The notes beneath the pieces are model-generated. The model was given only the letters and a program-made list of their open reading frames with translations. It was not told where the DNA came from and made no database searches. A stretch of 64,000 bases of DNA, taken from NCBI GenBank assembly GCA_963930655.1, contig OZ005620.1, positions 3,487,001 to 3,551,000 on the forward strand. The letters are read 5' to 3'. Of this stretch, positions 1-12,450 are shown one piece after another; the first letter of the stretch is position 1; each line of letters begins with the position of its first letter. The position numbers and the translations under genes are program-made. This DNA comes from Myrica gale. Its lineage: Eukaryota > Streptophyta > Magnoliopsida > Fagales > Myricaceae.

Positions 1-649
1 GGCACAGCTAGCAGAAAGAAAACCTGCTCAGGGAAAAGTTACAGTTCAGGTTACCCTCCCTCCTGCAATCTCTTAATGCTAGCTTTGGCTTGCTCTCATA
101 TTTGAGCTTTTGGGTTTCTATGAAAAAGAAAAGACCTCAAGTTTGACCTAGTTCACGCCCACGCGACAGTTGGTAGTTATAACCTCCAAAATGGACTAAG
201 TTTTTACAATTGTGAAGACCTGTTATTAGTGACTAGCTAGTGGTCTGAAGTACTGGGTCTAGTCAAACATCCACGAAGAGGGGACCAAACTAACAGCCGA
301 CGAGAGAAAATTAAAGCCAAAGTTCTTAGTCAAGAGGCCGCATGATGTGGGTCGACTTGGAAGATTTCCCATTATCAAGGCAATATTAAATGCATTGTTG
401 GAGTCTCTGATCTTCCTTAATTGTCCATAAAACTTTTGTTTTTTTTTCCTTCTCTTTCGCTTAAAGCCTTCATTGTCCGTCAAAATTTTGGAAACTTGAC
501 GAAATTAAGTTAAGAATTGGCTGCATTCATCCATGTTTAACTAAGTGCAGGAGGTGATGATGAGGTTCTATCTGACTTGTTTTTTATTATTCGTTGACGA
601 CATGTTATTATTCATTGGCTGCTGTCTCGTTTTCCATTCAGGCTACAGC
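1..649. other. Intergenic, nothing recognised
   Basis: AT-rich DNA with no coding signal or repeat that I could recognise. It ends at the left terminus of the CACTA element. Confidence 0.5.
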
Positions 650-1847
650 CACTACTAGAAAATTGAGTTTTAGTGACGAATTATCGGTGACGAAATAAAT
701 TCGTTACTAAAAAGGGGTTTTCCGTGATGAAATTTTTTTTAGCCATCAATTTCGCCACTAAAAGTCTTATGTGTGACGAAATGAAATTTTCGTCACTAAA
801 AGATAATTTTTTGGTGATAAAAAGTTTTATCACTAAGCGATCGATCAGTACATCAACAATCGATTGTTCCTTTTATGACGAAACGGTCCGTCACAAAATA
901 CAAATTGTTTGGCGACGAAATTACGTCGTCACCACTACCGATCAATCAGTAGTCCAAAAACTGATTGATCGTTTACCTATTGACATGTGGCTATGTTTAG
1001 TGATCCATCGTGGCATCCACTGATCAATCGTTCAACGTAATAGTAAGGAAATGCGGAACGACGGTCGATCGTTACATTATATTGATCGATCACTGATGCA
1101 CGAATGTAATTGTGCCACATGTTTGACATGTGTTACGTAACCGCCACTTTTTCGAATCGTCGTTCGATCGTTGCATTAGCGATCAATCGTTGATTCAACA
1201 AATGGTAAAGAGCCACGTGTTGTAAATAAAAGCAATCGATCGTCACACAACTAACGATTGATCGTTGAGAACGATTATATGAAACCGTCGAACTCATTTT
1301 TACCGGTTATCTCTCAAAAATTCTCAAAAAATCCTCTAAACTTTCTATGATCGAGTTCGTGCTGCATTGCCTTCTAAAGTGTGTGGAATCTTCTCCCGCT
1401 GTCATATACGTCAAAGATACGTATTTATCTTGTTTTTTAAGCGATTTTAAGTGGTTTTAAATTCGGTTTAAGTTTAGCTTTTTAAATTTGCTATATGATC
1501 CATATAGGTATGTAAAAATGTAGTTTTTTAGTGTTAATGTATTTTTTAGGAGTTTAGGATTGTTTAGGTGTCAACTTGTGGTGATTTTGGGTATGTTTTT
1601 TGGGTTAATATACGAACTGCGATTGTTTTGTCATTGTGCCCGCGAAGATCGATCGCAAATACAAGGTGATCCATCGTGAGATAGTTGGTGATAAATGACG
1701 ATCCACTGTCATAGTTCAATGATCGATCGTGAGCGGTCGAAACTGTGAGTTTAGAATTGTAGGCGATTGATTGCATGTGGGATCGATCGACCGGTAGGTT
1801 TAATTTGGAACACATTTTTTCACTTAGTATCGATCGATCGTCATATT

Positions 1848-2111
1848 GGCGATCGATCCATTGTGTAATACTGTGCGTTTTGATGCATTTACTGATCCAT
1901 CACCAATTACAGTGATCGATCACTAATTTCACTAGTGGATCGGTATATTACATCACGCACATTTTGTGTAATTGGCAATGGATCGTCTTTCTGTGTATGT
2001 GTGCGATGTAATATACCAATCCACTAGTGAAATTAGTGATCGATAACTGTAATTGGCGATGAATCAGTAAATGCATTAAAACGCACAGTATTACACAATG
2101 GATCGATCGCC
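1848..2111. repeat. Foldback with ~110-bp arms inside the CACTA element
   Basis: The left arm (about 1848-1962) and right arm (about 2000-2111) are reverse complements with a few mismatches, around a loop of roughly 40 bases. Both arms read GGCGATCGATCCATTGTG from the outside, and both contain AATTTCACTAGTGGAT and GGTATATTACATC nearer the loop. Confidence 0.8.
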
Positions 2112-2228
2112 CTAATTGGCAATGGATCGTCATTTTGTTGCAGCTTAATTATTTAATATTTTAATTATGTTATTGTGATTATTTATTAATACATATTTAT
2201 GTACAATTATTGCAGCATACATAAAATG

Positions 2229-3317
2229 TCAAGAGCCAAGCGTTAGCGCACTTCGAGGACCGGGGCGGGATTGTTATCCCAAGAGCAGGAGGCCGCTAAT
2301 CTGGCGATGACCCTGGAGAAGCGGATGGAGTACTTGAGGGGGCGACTCGTAGTCGAATAGCGTCCAATGATGCTCTCTGATTTTGATGAGTTGTTGTATC
2401 ATGTATGAGGAGAACACCCTCTACCAGCTCTTCAAGTACCAGGGATTCCTACATCAGCTCTCCTGGACGGATGGATTCTGTGTTGACACCCTGGTGCACA
2501 ATTTCTTCTATGCACTTGTCTCGGGAGAGAGATAAGGTGAGTTGCAGTTGGAAGTGCATGGAGTGCAATTATTGTTCTCAGCAGACGTCATTGTTGATTT
2601 CTTACACCGCCCCCGGCCCGAGACCCCAGCTTCCCTATAGTACCGCTGACGGATGAGCAGTGGACATCCGAGCAGGACTCGTGGACTCTGATGACGGGGA
2701 AGACATATGCAGTTGTTGACAGCATAATCAAGCAGAGTGATTCTGCACCTTATTTGGACGCCGAACGTGGATGGTAGAACTCATGGTCGCTGACGAGGAG
2801 AATCAGAAGGGGGTTATGAGCGCACTGAACATGTTCATCTTGTCCAGGAGCAGGGGGTATTGACTATAAGTTTCGCTCGTAGAGCAGCAGCGGCCGTAGA
2901 GGGGGTAATACGACCATCGACCAGTGTCGGACCGAACAGATTAGAGGCACATCTCGAGACTGGAGCGTTTGCAGTGCCTCCTCCCTGGGTGGCCCAGCTA
3001 TTTGCGGACGTCGACAGCCGTCTCAGCGCAACTGTGAAGTCTGCTATACCGCCTCTTCAGGAGCACGTCGAGAAATTGGAGAGGGAGATGCAGTGGCTCC
3101 CGGAAGACCAAGAGAAACTTCGGGCCGCTTTTGAGGGGGAGTCCATTGTTGCGATACTGCGCAATAAGACTGTCGTGGCTCCTTTGAAGGATGTCGATGC
3201 CACGTAGGAAGAAATCAAGAAGACCCTGGATGAGTTCAAGGCAGAGGCAGATCCACAGAAGATCCCAAGAGATATTCCTGATGACATGAAAACTTTCAAT
3301 GATGTTGTTCGACCTTG
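2229..3317 (+). pseudogene. Degenerate transposon ORF in the CACTA element
   Basis: This is the less AT-rich centre of the element. It opens with ATG at 2229, which hits TAG after six codons, and open pieces in shifted frames follow. The longest is 2860-3207 (115 codons). It has an Arg/Ala-rich start and then a charged stretch (EHVEKLEREM, EDQEKLRAAF) that could form a coiled coil. The position suggests a former transposase or accessory gene. I saw no DDE or other catalytic motif, so the assignment rests on context. Confidence 0.45.
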
Positions 3318-4203
3318 ATTTTTTTATTATATTTTTACTATCTATCTTGGACATACATTTGGATTTGGTTATGAGTTTTTATATACGTATTTGAGACATA
3401 TTTGTTTATTTGTGGATATGTAGTGACTTTGATTACAATTTATATATTTTTTTAGTTGAATTTTTTTCACGACCCTTAGATACGTAAATTGACCAAAATA
3501 CCTTTTGATTGGAAAAATTAACAAAAATTGTAAAGTTAAACAGGTACATAAAATACGTATTTACATAAAATTTAATTACACACATATATACGTAAGAAAT
3601 TTATAACGATCAATCAAATAAGTAATATAAGAATTTAAGTAAAAATTGTATTAAAATATTTTAGGACAACGATCGATCGTGGTATATATCGATCGATCGT
3701 TAAAGAACGATGTCGTTTAGATATATCCAAGATGACTGATCGTTAAAAATGTACGATCGATCGTCCAACACGCCGTCGTTTTGAAGCATAACGTCGATGG
3801 ATTGGTACGCAACATTCCGATCGATTAGCTTTGTACTTCGTCATTTCCTTTTGTACGATGTGATCGATCGTTATATCATGAATATAAGGCGATCGATCAT
3901 CTAGCATGACATCGTTTTAAGTGCAAATGACGATTGATCGTGGTATTATGTTGATCGATTGCTATACAATTTTATTTTTTATAATTAATGATTGAATATT
4001 GTAAGTTTAAATATTTGCAAACACAAAATATACATTAACAAAGTATGTTATAATGTATTTAGATTACATAAAACATATGAACTACACATCTTTAATATTT
4101 AGGAAAGCGTGTATAAGTTGTACATGTTTCATCATAAATACATTTTGTAAGTGTTAGGACGTGAGGTTAAGCCTCCGCTTTCATCAAGTTTAACTACAGA
4201 GTC

Positions 4204-4608
4204 TTATGATCTACAACACCAGCTAGCGAAGCAAGAGATGAGATAGAAGCGATGAGAGTTGCTAGAGAAAAAAACTTGCAAGAATTTGCGAAGAAGCAAG
4301 CTGAGATGGAGGTCACGCTGCGAGACCACCGTGAGGAGCAGCGGGTGGGGCAAGAGCGCATCTGGTTGAAGCAGGAGGATCACATGAAAAGGGAGCAAAA
4401 ACGTATGCGAGTGGAGCACGAGGAGCGCATGCAAAAGGACCAAGAGAGCATGTGAAAGAAGCAAGAGTGCTTACGGGCAAAAATATCTAAGGATTTGGAG
4501 AAGAAAATGTCCTCTGTAATGGAGAAGAAAATGAGTGACATGTCAAAGCGACTATTCAGCCAGTTTGGGGCACACCTAGGTAGATGCATTTATGTTGTAA
4601 TAACTTTG
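4204..4608 (+). pseudogene. Coiled-coil fragment in the CACTA element
   Basis: An open frame at 4252-4455 encodes 67 residues rich in Glu, Lys, Arg and Gln (for example KKQAEMEVTLRDHREEQRV), typical of a long coiled coil. After the TGA at 4453 the same frame stays open: the bases to about 4608 still encode charged residues (KKQECLRAKI, DMSKRLFSQFG). The TGA is therefore probably a later nonsense change in a longer C-terminal tail. Plant CACTA-encoded proteins often end in such a charged helix, but family membership is inferred from position only. Confidence 0.4.
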
Positions 4609-4907
4609 TGATTATGTATTATTACGATGTTAATTTCGATTTAATTATTGATGTACACTAATATAATTATTGTAATAGTAGGTGTTATATAATATTTTAT
4701 ACTATTATTATTATTATTATTTTAAAAACCCATTATGTTATTACTGTTCAATCGTCAATTATAGCGATTGATCGCAAATATTAAAATGACTAAAATAATG
4801 ATTAATCAGCAATACAACCTATCGATCGTTAGTTATATTGTGATCCATTGTCAATATAAACGACCGATCGGTGGGGAGATCACTAAAAGTCTTTTTTTTT
4901 TGTAGTG

Positions 4908-7727
4908 AGAGGTCACTTCTGAGCAGCTAGCTTCATTACATTATTTATTTATTTTTGGGGCAGAACTTCTTCACAATTATTTGTAGAATCAGTGGCGAAT
5001 TAGCTGAAATTTTTTTCTTGGGGGGCGAATTTAAGAGAGTATACAAATTATCAAAAATATCCAAACAATATATAAAAGCATCCATGAACATGGCATGTAC
5101 AATTTAATTTCTATATATCGAAAAAATACAATACCAATTTTTTTATTCACAGATATAAGAAGTAATTTCTATTATTTTTTTGCAAAGATATATCTAGACA
5201 TAAATTTAGGCTGATAAAAAATGAATGATACCTTGACTACTTTTAATCAATATATAGATATTAAGAAATATTATATTACTGACAACAAAAATAATACATT
5301 ATTGAATGGGAGCAACTTCTTTTATTTTTTATTTGTAGCTCACCATTTGGCAAGTCTAAGACTAATACATATAGATAAGGCACAACAAAGTTGGTAAAAA
5401 TAAAAGAAGTGTTATAAATTTTGAGAATTATGGATGACCATTGAACGACCTATTGATTTTCACACCTCTCAGTTTTTCAATTCCTATGAATTTTGAGTTT
5501 GTAACATTCATCTCTTTGTATATGGTCTTTGAGTTTGTAACACCCATCTCTTTGTATTCTATGTATCTCATTATGACCCTATGCTTATATAAAGGGATAT
5601 TGAGATGAGTTGTAGACACAACAATATTGAGAATACATCATAATTTTTGAAGAACTATTTCTCTCTCTTTACTACGCTTTTTAGATCGTATTTTTCTTTA
5701 GTTTTACAACAAGAAGAAAGATGTAAAAAAAGTTAAGCGAGTTAAGGTTGCCAAAAAAATTAGCATTTGTTGATTAAGAAAATAAAAAATAAAAAGCTAA
5801 AAAATTATGGATGTGATTATATTTATTTGTGAGAATTCAGCCTCCTATTATTACCTGTATTTTTTTTTCTTTTGCAAAAGTTGGTGTCAGTTTGAAAAAT
5901 ACAAAAATAATTATACTATTAATTAGTTGAGATGGTTGGAGATCCCCACCGACAATCTTTTAGCTTAAAATTTAAAATAAAAGATAAAACCCTTAGCCCT
6001 ATACAATTTCGGAGTAAAAAGGTTCTAATTCAGAAAATTTAGGGGGTGGGAATGTAATTGGAATGGAAAATTGTCACGGGGGGCAAGAAGGACATAGCCA
6101 AGCCCACCAGGGGACCAGGAAAAGCCCACAAGTGGCCGGAAAAGACAGAAAACACTCGATCAAAATTGATAGATTAACATATACCTTCCAGGCTTGTTTT
6201 CGTATTTTGGTTCGTACAGGATCATCAGAAACAAGAACGAAAACACTCTTAGTTTCACAAACTAAATAGCAGTTAGATAAATTAGAAGGAAATCCATGGC
6301 GAGGAAAAGATAATGGGGTTAACAAGTGACAAGAAAGAAGAGAAGAGTATTATTTGAAAGCTATGTATTGAATCAGAACACAATCAGAGACGTACTCCCT
6401 TTGTCCCACAATATGTCCCTTTTCCCCATTCAAATGTCTCAGACTAGATATTCCATCTGAATGGTCAAATGCAGAATTTTCAATTTTCTTCAGGGAAAAA
6501 AAATGTAATACAACCAAATCACTGCATCGTCTGTCAACTTTTGAGGTTGAGTTTTGGTAATTTATCAAGACTCTTAACAGCATATCCGTTCTCCAAAATT
6601 GATTTGTCAGGTTATCGACATCGAATCCATTCTCACTCGAAAAGATATCAATTTTATGTTTGTAAATTTTGGAGATAAAAGGCATTGGTGCCCACTGTTT
6701 GCCTTGTCTGTGTCATCAACAGTCAAAGTCCTTGTTTTTCTTTTAGTTTCCCTTTTAAGACATTTTCAAGGATTATACTGGTGAGAAAGTTTTTAAGTGT
6801 TTCCAAGAGCATTGCATCTCCTCAAAGAAAAGATTAGGGTCTTTCTCTGATTTGCACCCTAACTAGTTCTAGAGTGAGATTGTTTTGTTATCCCCACCAT
6901 GAGTTCTTTCCAACATTGCCTAGAAAACTAAATAATTGGCCAATTCCTAAAGATGAACTGTGGTCCCAGAACATGTGCAGCCATATATAGGGGCAACCAA
7001 AATTAATTGGGACTTCCAATATCAAGGGTATCCAGAGCTAGTGCTTGGGTGGCCAACCTGTTTGGTTGGAAGGCTCCAATACCAGCTACAATCTCATTTA
7101 GAGAGAGAGACAAATATATCTCTCCATCTCAGTTCTATAGCTCTCCATCTGTCCACAATTTCTCACCACTATATTTCCCTTTGCATGAACAATATCAAAG
7201 TGTGAGTGTCACCTTTGGGAATCAAAAATGTCAATTGGCTTGAATACCTCTTCTCCGTAGGGTGCTTCTCTATTTATAGATACATGTATACAAGGATAAA
7301 ATCTTTAAAAATATCTCATAAAATATATCCTAAAATAAATTGTACTATTGACCCTGTTATTTTGTGTTCTTTGTTTTTCTCCTCTTTAATAAATTGGTTT
7401 GCTTATAAAAAAATATCTCTCAAAATATCTCTGTAAAATATCTCAGTAACATCCCCCTCAAACCACTACAAATAGAGTCAATGGCATGATAAGCTTAACT
7501 CTATAACTGTTGTGATGTCACATGTTGGGGAATAAGCATGACAGGAGCCGCCACAGAAACTGCAAACAATTTTGACCAGCAGAAGAGAGCCCAAATGACA
7601 TTATAAAGTACTATAGTTTGGCTCACCAACGCAAGAAGAGTGGAGCTTTGCTAGTGAAGATGGTTGAAATTTTGGATTAAATTTCAATTCATTCAGTAGA
7701 GTATGAAGCAGCATAAAAAGGTAACAT
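4908..7727. other. Intergenic, mostly unannotated
   Basis: AT-rich DNA with no supported gene. At 6390-6420 the motif CTCCCTTTGTCCCA followed by ATATGTCCCTTTT resembles the end of a Stowaway-like MITE (consensus CTCCCTCCGTCCC). I found no matching opposite end, so it is at most a fragment. Confidence 0.4.
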
Positions 7728-9205
7728 TCATCCGGGAAGGGGATGACCTTTTCTCAAGTGACAGCCATGCCCAGTTTGATTTGACAATGATACAAAGGAA
7801 GATCTCACAAAATCAACAAATTTCTGCAAAATGAAACCAGAAAGAAAAAAATTAAAAAGCAAGAGGAAACCACTGAAACATTGTAAGAATTCATGGTTTG
7901 TAACAACTCCTACATTTACAGTAAGTAAGCAATCAAGCAAAACTTCGTTCAGAAAAAGAAAGAGAATAAGTTAGCCATCTCTGCAATTGCGAAGAAACAT
8001 TCCTTAATCAGATTGAGTTTGAAATTTCCATCATGTAATTTACCTAGAATATGCCGTCACACATCATTATGAAAACGGAAGGAAATGCAGAGCCATGAGA
8101 GAGAGATTCTTTTCAGTATTCAAAATCCGGCCAGAGCCTTCAGAATAGCAAAATCTACCTTGGCATCTTCATATGTTGACATATAACCGAAGGACACTCT
8201 TACTGCTCCCGTCGGTTTTCCATTAACCACATCATAATCATCCCAGCAAACATGGCCAGCCTAAACTCAAAAATCCAATTTTAAGGATGTAATTCAAAAA
8301 CTTTGACTTGCAGAAAATACACAGCGCAATCATAATGGGGAGATAACAAGAGAAAGGAAAAAGCAAACAAACAAATACCTCAATATTTGAAAGAAGATCC
8401 GAGTGAGACAAGCACAGATATTTTGCACATGCTCCAGGATTGCAAAAGCATCCTGTCTACATAGGAGACAATGGGAAAACATACCAATCACCTTTCTGGA
8501 GAAAAACAAGAAGTTAAACCACTTGTTTCACTTTGCTCCTCCCAGGTCATCAAGAAGATGTATTATTGAGCATGTAATAGTACATTCAAACTTGTTGAGA
8601 ATATAAATAAATAAAAGACACCGTAGAGACCATATAACAATGTAAAATCCACATGTACATAGGGGCAGTGGAAATATCCATGAGATTGTGCTTGAGGCTT
8701 TACCATGTACGCAACAGAACAAAAGGTTTTCACAAGTAACATTATAACCAATCATTCTAAGAGCACATTACTGACAGGAGAGACTATAGTCAGCCTGCTA
8801 TATGGATTGGTGGGAACTACAAAGGATAATTCATTAGTGGAACTACTAATTCAGGAGAAAGGAGGCATCTGTGGGTGATGATCTGCCGATTTTCTATCTA
8901 GGACAGCTCATTCTTCTTGCTCTCTTGCCTAGTTAATTTAGTGACCATCTAGTATAAACAGGTTGCGAAGTCTCAGTCTTGCTGGTCCTGTTTATTGAGG
9001 TTCATCATACACCAAGAACTTATACCACATTAAGCATGTTTGTTTCTTCAAGTGCCCATCATCCTCCTGCTCAACTTACATCAGATTTCCACTCTTCTCT
9101 CACTCACACTAGTTGTTTGCTCAGTTATTATCTGCCACATCCTTTCCATATAATCATCATCATTTTGTGAGCTCAACTAATGGTGAAAAGAAGGAAGCTG
9201 TGCTT

Positions 9206-9251
9206 AGAGAGAGGGAGAGGGAGAGGGAGAGAGAGAGAGAGAGAGAGAGAG
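9206..9251. repeat. (GA)n-rich microsatellite
   Basis: GAGAGG units pass into about ten GA units, inside an intron-equivalent part of the ABA3 pseudogene. Confidence 0.9.
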
Positions 9252-11561
9252 TTTCGGACTACATGTATAGTGCTCCTGTAATAGACAATGGATGTCCTGT
9301 ACGGGTCATCTAGTGTAAAGTATAATCTTAAAGGTTCCATGTGAAAGAACCCAATTAAATGCCGGAGACTATAGCCAAGAATTACAGTTCATTATTGTGA
9401 ATCCATTCTTCCTCTAGCCAACCTTGATACTTGTCTGTTTTCTACTAGAGTTCTCTAGCTAAATCTAACAGGACCAGATGAAATTTTTACTAGATGGTTC
9501 AATTTGTTGGGGGCTAATTTAATTATGACCTCAGATTCATCAAGAAAGAAGCCCACAAGACAACTTGACGTATGCCAGGTATAGCTAGTAGAGTGGATTG
9601 TTTTTCGCAATCACTGTGTATGCATCTGTAAAAACTGAATAGAATGGAATCACAGATGGATAATTTTGGCTGTCAGTTCCTCAGATCAAAACTAGTTCAG
9701 AAGTTTAATATATTGTTATTGACCTAGTAAAGGAGTAACTAATTTTGGCATAACTTTAAACTCGTAAATTTAAGAATGTTTACATTCTTAATAAACCTCC
9801 AGATCTTCCTTAACAACAGCTTCAGTGATATCAAGGTGACCCTAAAAGTAAAATAGAAGCTATGTCACCAAATCAACTACATAGTTTTTACAACCAAAAT
9901 CAAATGCATCTTCCCACTCATGGTGATGTAAAAAAAAAACAGCAATGGGTCATACAGAACAAGTCAAATATGCAAATAAAATAACTATAAAAAAAACTTC
10001 AATGTTCGAACAGGTGATCTTTTGATGTGAAGGAATAAAACAATATATGATGGAATTTAACAAAATTTACCCGCAACTGAATTCCAGATAAAGATGCCAG
10101 TTTTTCCACTTCACGGTATCCAAACCAAGAACCATCAGGCCTTCTCAAGTTGAATGACACAATAGGACCCCATCCATAACATACCTGACAGAGAAATGTC
10201 AAAACTCTCAAGTCACGTGCATATTAAGTTGATTTATATGCACGTGTAACATATAGTCACTTGACTCATCATTCGAAACAAATTCTTTTTTATACACTGG
10301 TATTTGGGAACTCCAAACTAAAAAGGAAAATGGGGCACAGTTTTCCCATCTTACAGGAATGTTCACAAACAAAAACAAAAAGGAAGCGAGCCTGCATTCT
10401 GGAAATTAAGTCTTCCTTGCTCCCTCAAGAATAAGGATCTTTTAGCCTTCACCCTTTCCTGTTGTTCTCAGTGTCCTCTTGTCAAAATTGACCCAAGATT
10501 TGAAGACAAACAGTTCAGTATTTCTTCTCACTATCAAGGAAAATAGCATGGAGGCAGGTCCACCACGAAGATACTGGAACAGCTGCAGGACAGCTCTAAA
10601 CCAGAATTGATTTGGGGAAGCCCCTCAGAAAAGTCTTGGGAAAAAAAATGCCTCTGGCATCTAATTCAGTGCATTAGAGATGCTCTGATCTCAGATATGG
10701 TGCTGGGCCTATAGATTCCCAACAACCAGGAAAGTAATGCACCCCTGCTGCGGTTGGGGTAGGTTTGAAATCTAAGAGCGGGATATGGGTGAAAGGTGAG
10801 GCTCTGGATCGCACACATTGACTGGATTACAAAACAGAATATTGATTATAAACACACACAAAAGAAGGAAATGAAAGGTAAAAGTACCTAAGATTGCATT
10901 AGGTCCCTAAACATCACACCTAGGAACCTTGAACATCACACCCATGTGGAAGATGCATTAAAGATGTAACCAAGTACCTTGATTTTTTTCCACGAGCTTC
11001 AGAAACATAGCTACATAACACATATAAGCTGCTACAAGCCAAACTTGTGGACCAACTTAATAGGATCTAGATGCTTGAACCCAAACCAAAACCAACAACC
11101 ACAAAACTGACCCAACCTGATACATAATAGCCATGAACAAAATCTTAAAGCCCAGTAACTAGCTGCTGGGCCAAAGTTAAAAGAACCATAATCCCCTATA
11201 CAACAAAATACTAAGTAACTTATGGCCAAACGACCGAAAATGTCTTACCCTTGTTTCATATTGATACTCTAAATCCATACTGCGTAGTAATTAGGGAACT
11301 CCTACACCACATCCTATTGATACTCTCAAGTCATATTCGGTTTGAGTGGCCTTCTAAATTTGCATCACTCTCAAGATAGAATCAAGACTAGAAAGTGAGT
11401 GTGTTGCAGAATGTGGCAACATTGAAAAAGCAACATTAGCTAGTGACTTTTGTAACGAAAGTAACCTTCAAACTATCGTTTCCGTAAATTGTGCAAACAC
11501 TGGCTCCATTTTCATGCCTTAAGGCCAAAAGCATCTTCCTCACATATGTGGTAATAGATGT

Positions 11562-12039
11562 TGTTAGGGGATTTTCGTGTTGGCATTATTCCGTGTCAAA
11601 ATATGTCGTGTTTGAGTTGCAAGTTTGGTTGCATGTTCAAGAGTTAGAAGTGGTCTGTTTAATATGTCACCACGTTCAACCAGCGTTCGACACACGCTCG
11701 AGCGTCCTTGAAATATTCAGACAGACTTGCCCGTGTCTGAATCACTGTTGTAAGTTATTCTTCTTAGTGGATTTCGGGTGCCTGCTAGCCCGGAGTGGTT
11801 TTTCCTTTGAATGGTATTTCAAAGGTTTTCCACTTCGTCATCAAATCGCTTGTCTTCTTGTGTTTGTTTGATCTCTTTACAAGTTGATTTAATATTTTGA
11901 TGGTTGTATTGATTTGATTGTTCTATCTAGGCTTATTGATATTAAAACTTGTTTTTAATATTGGTATTGTTTTAGTAAATTTTATATTTCGCCTATTCAC
12001 CCCTTCTAGGTGAAGTTAGGGTCTAAACTAGGTTTTTCA
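11562..12039. mobile_element. Solo LTR (478 bp) inside an ABA3 exon
   Basis: The element starts TGTTAGGGG and ends TTTTTCA, giving the TG...CA ends of an LTR. It is flanked by the 5-bp direct repeat GATGT (11557-11561 and 12040-12044). No internal retroelement domain, primer-binding site or second LTR is present, so it is a solo LTR left by recombination. Near its right end, CGCCTATTCACCCCTTCTAGG resembles the 3' part of many plant copia-type LTRs. The ABA3 reading frame continues across the insertion when the LTR and one GATGT are ignored. Confidence 0.85.
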
Positions 12040-12370
12040 GATGTTGTATGCCCGAAAGGTAAATGGTAATGTACACTTTATAACATTAGGCATTAATTTA
12101 GAATATTCAATCGACAGACCAAGGAAAAGAAAGAGCATCAAGCAGCAAGGAGAACGAAAGAATTGATAATAAACGTCTTTAATTCCTTAGTGTATCATAC
12201 TACCGTAATGTCCTATGCTTTAAGGCCTTTAACTTCAACTCTTTTATTTTGTTTTGTTGTGTCCCTATATTTCCTTCTTTTTTCCTTCATTTGAACATAG
12301 AACTCAAAAGTATATCTTTTACAGTTGAAGCAAGAAATCTATTAGATTTTTTATATCTATATACTTTTAG

Positions 12371-12450
12371 CTCTCTCCCTCTCCCTATCTCTCTCTCCCC
12401 CTCTCATGTAGGGAGAGAGGGGGACAGAGAGAGTGATGGCGTGCGAGAGA
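12371..12450. repeat. CT-rich/GA-rich mirror with hairpin potential
   Basis: A CTCTCTCCCTCTCCC-type tract is followed, after CATGTA, by GGGAGAGAGGGGG and GAGAGAG. The two halves can pair. It lies in the ABA3 pseudogene. Confidence 0.7.

Larger units (their letters stand above)
650..4907. mobile_element. Decayed CACTA (En/Spm-type) DNA transposon
   Basis: The left end reads CACTACTAGAAAATTGAG and continues with TTTTAGTGACG. The right end, read on the minus strand from 4907, is CACTACAAAAAAAAAAG followed by TTTTAGTGATC. Both match the CACTAC terminal inverted repeats of plant CACTA elements. The flanking 3-bp duplication is imperfect (agc at 647-649, aga at 4908-4910). Much of the interior, mainly 1040-2120 and 3660-4880, is packed with variants of GATCGATCG and CGATCGATCGT, like the subterminal transposase-binding repeats of this superfamily. 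No intact transposase is left. At 4.26 kb, with stops in the likely coding parts, it is probably inactive unless mobilised in trans. Confidence 0.8.

Noticed and set aside
650..4880. Regular short repeats as a CRISPR-like array
   Set aside because: Spacing is irregular, units are palindromic variants, and the DNA is plant nuclear with CACTA ends.
9780..9850. Possible extra ABA3 exon
   Set aside because: Its minus-strand translation does not match the family, and the neighbouring exons already join in phase without it.
11491..11871. 126-codon plus-strand ORF
   Set aside because: It crosses from the antisense of the ABA3 exon into the solo LTR, so it is a chance frame over two unrelated pieces.
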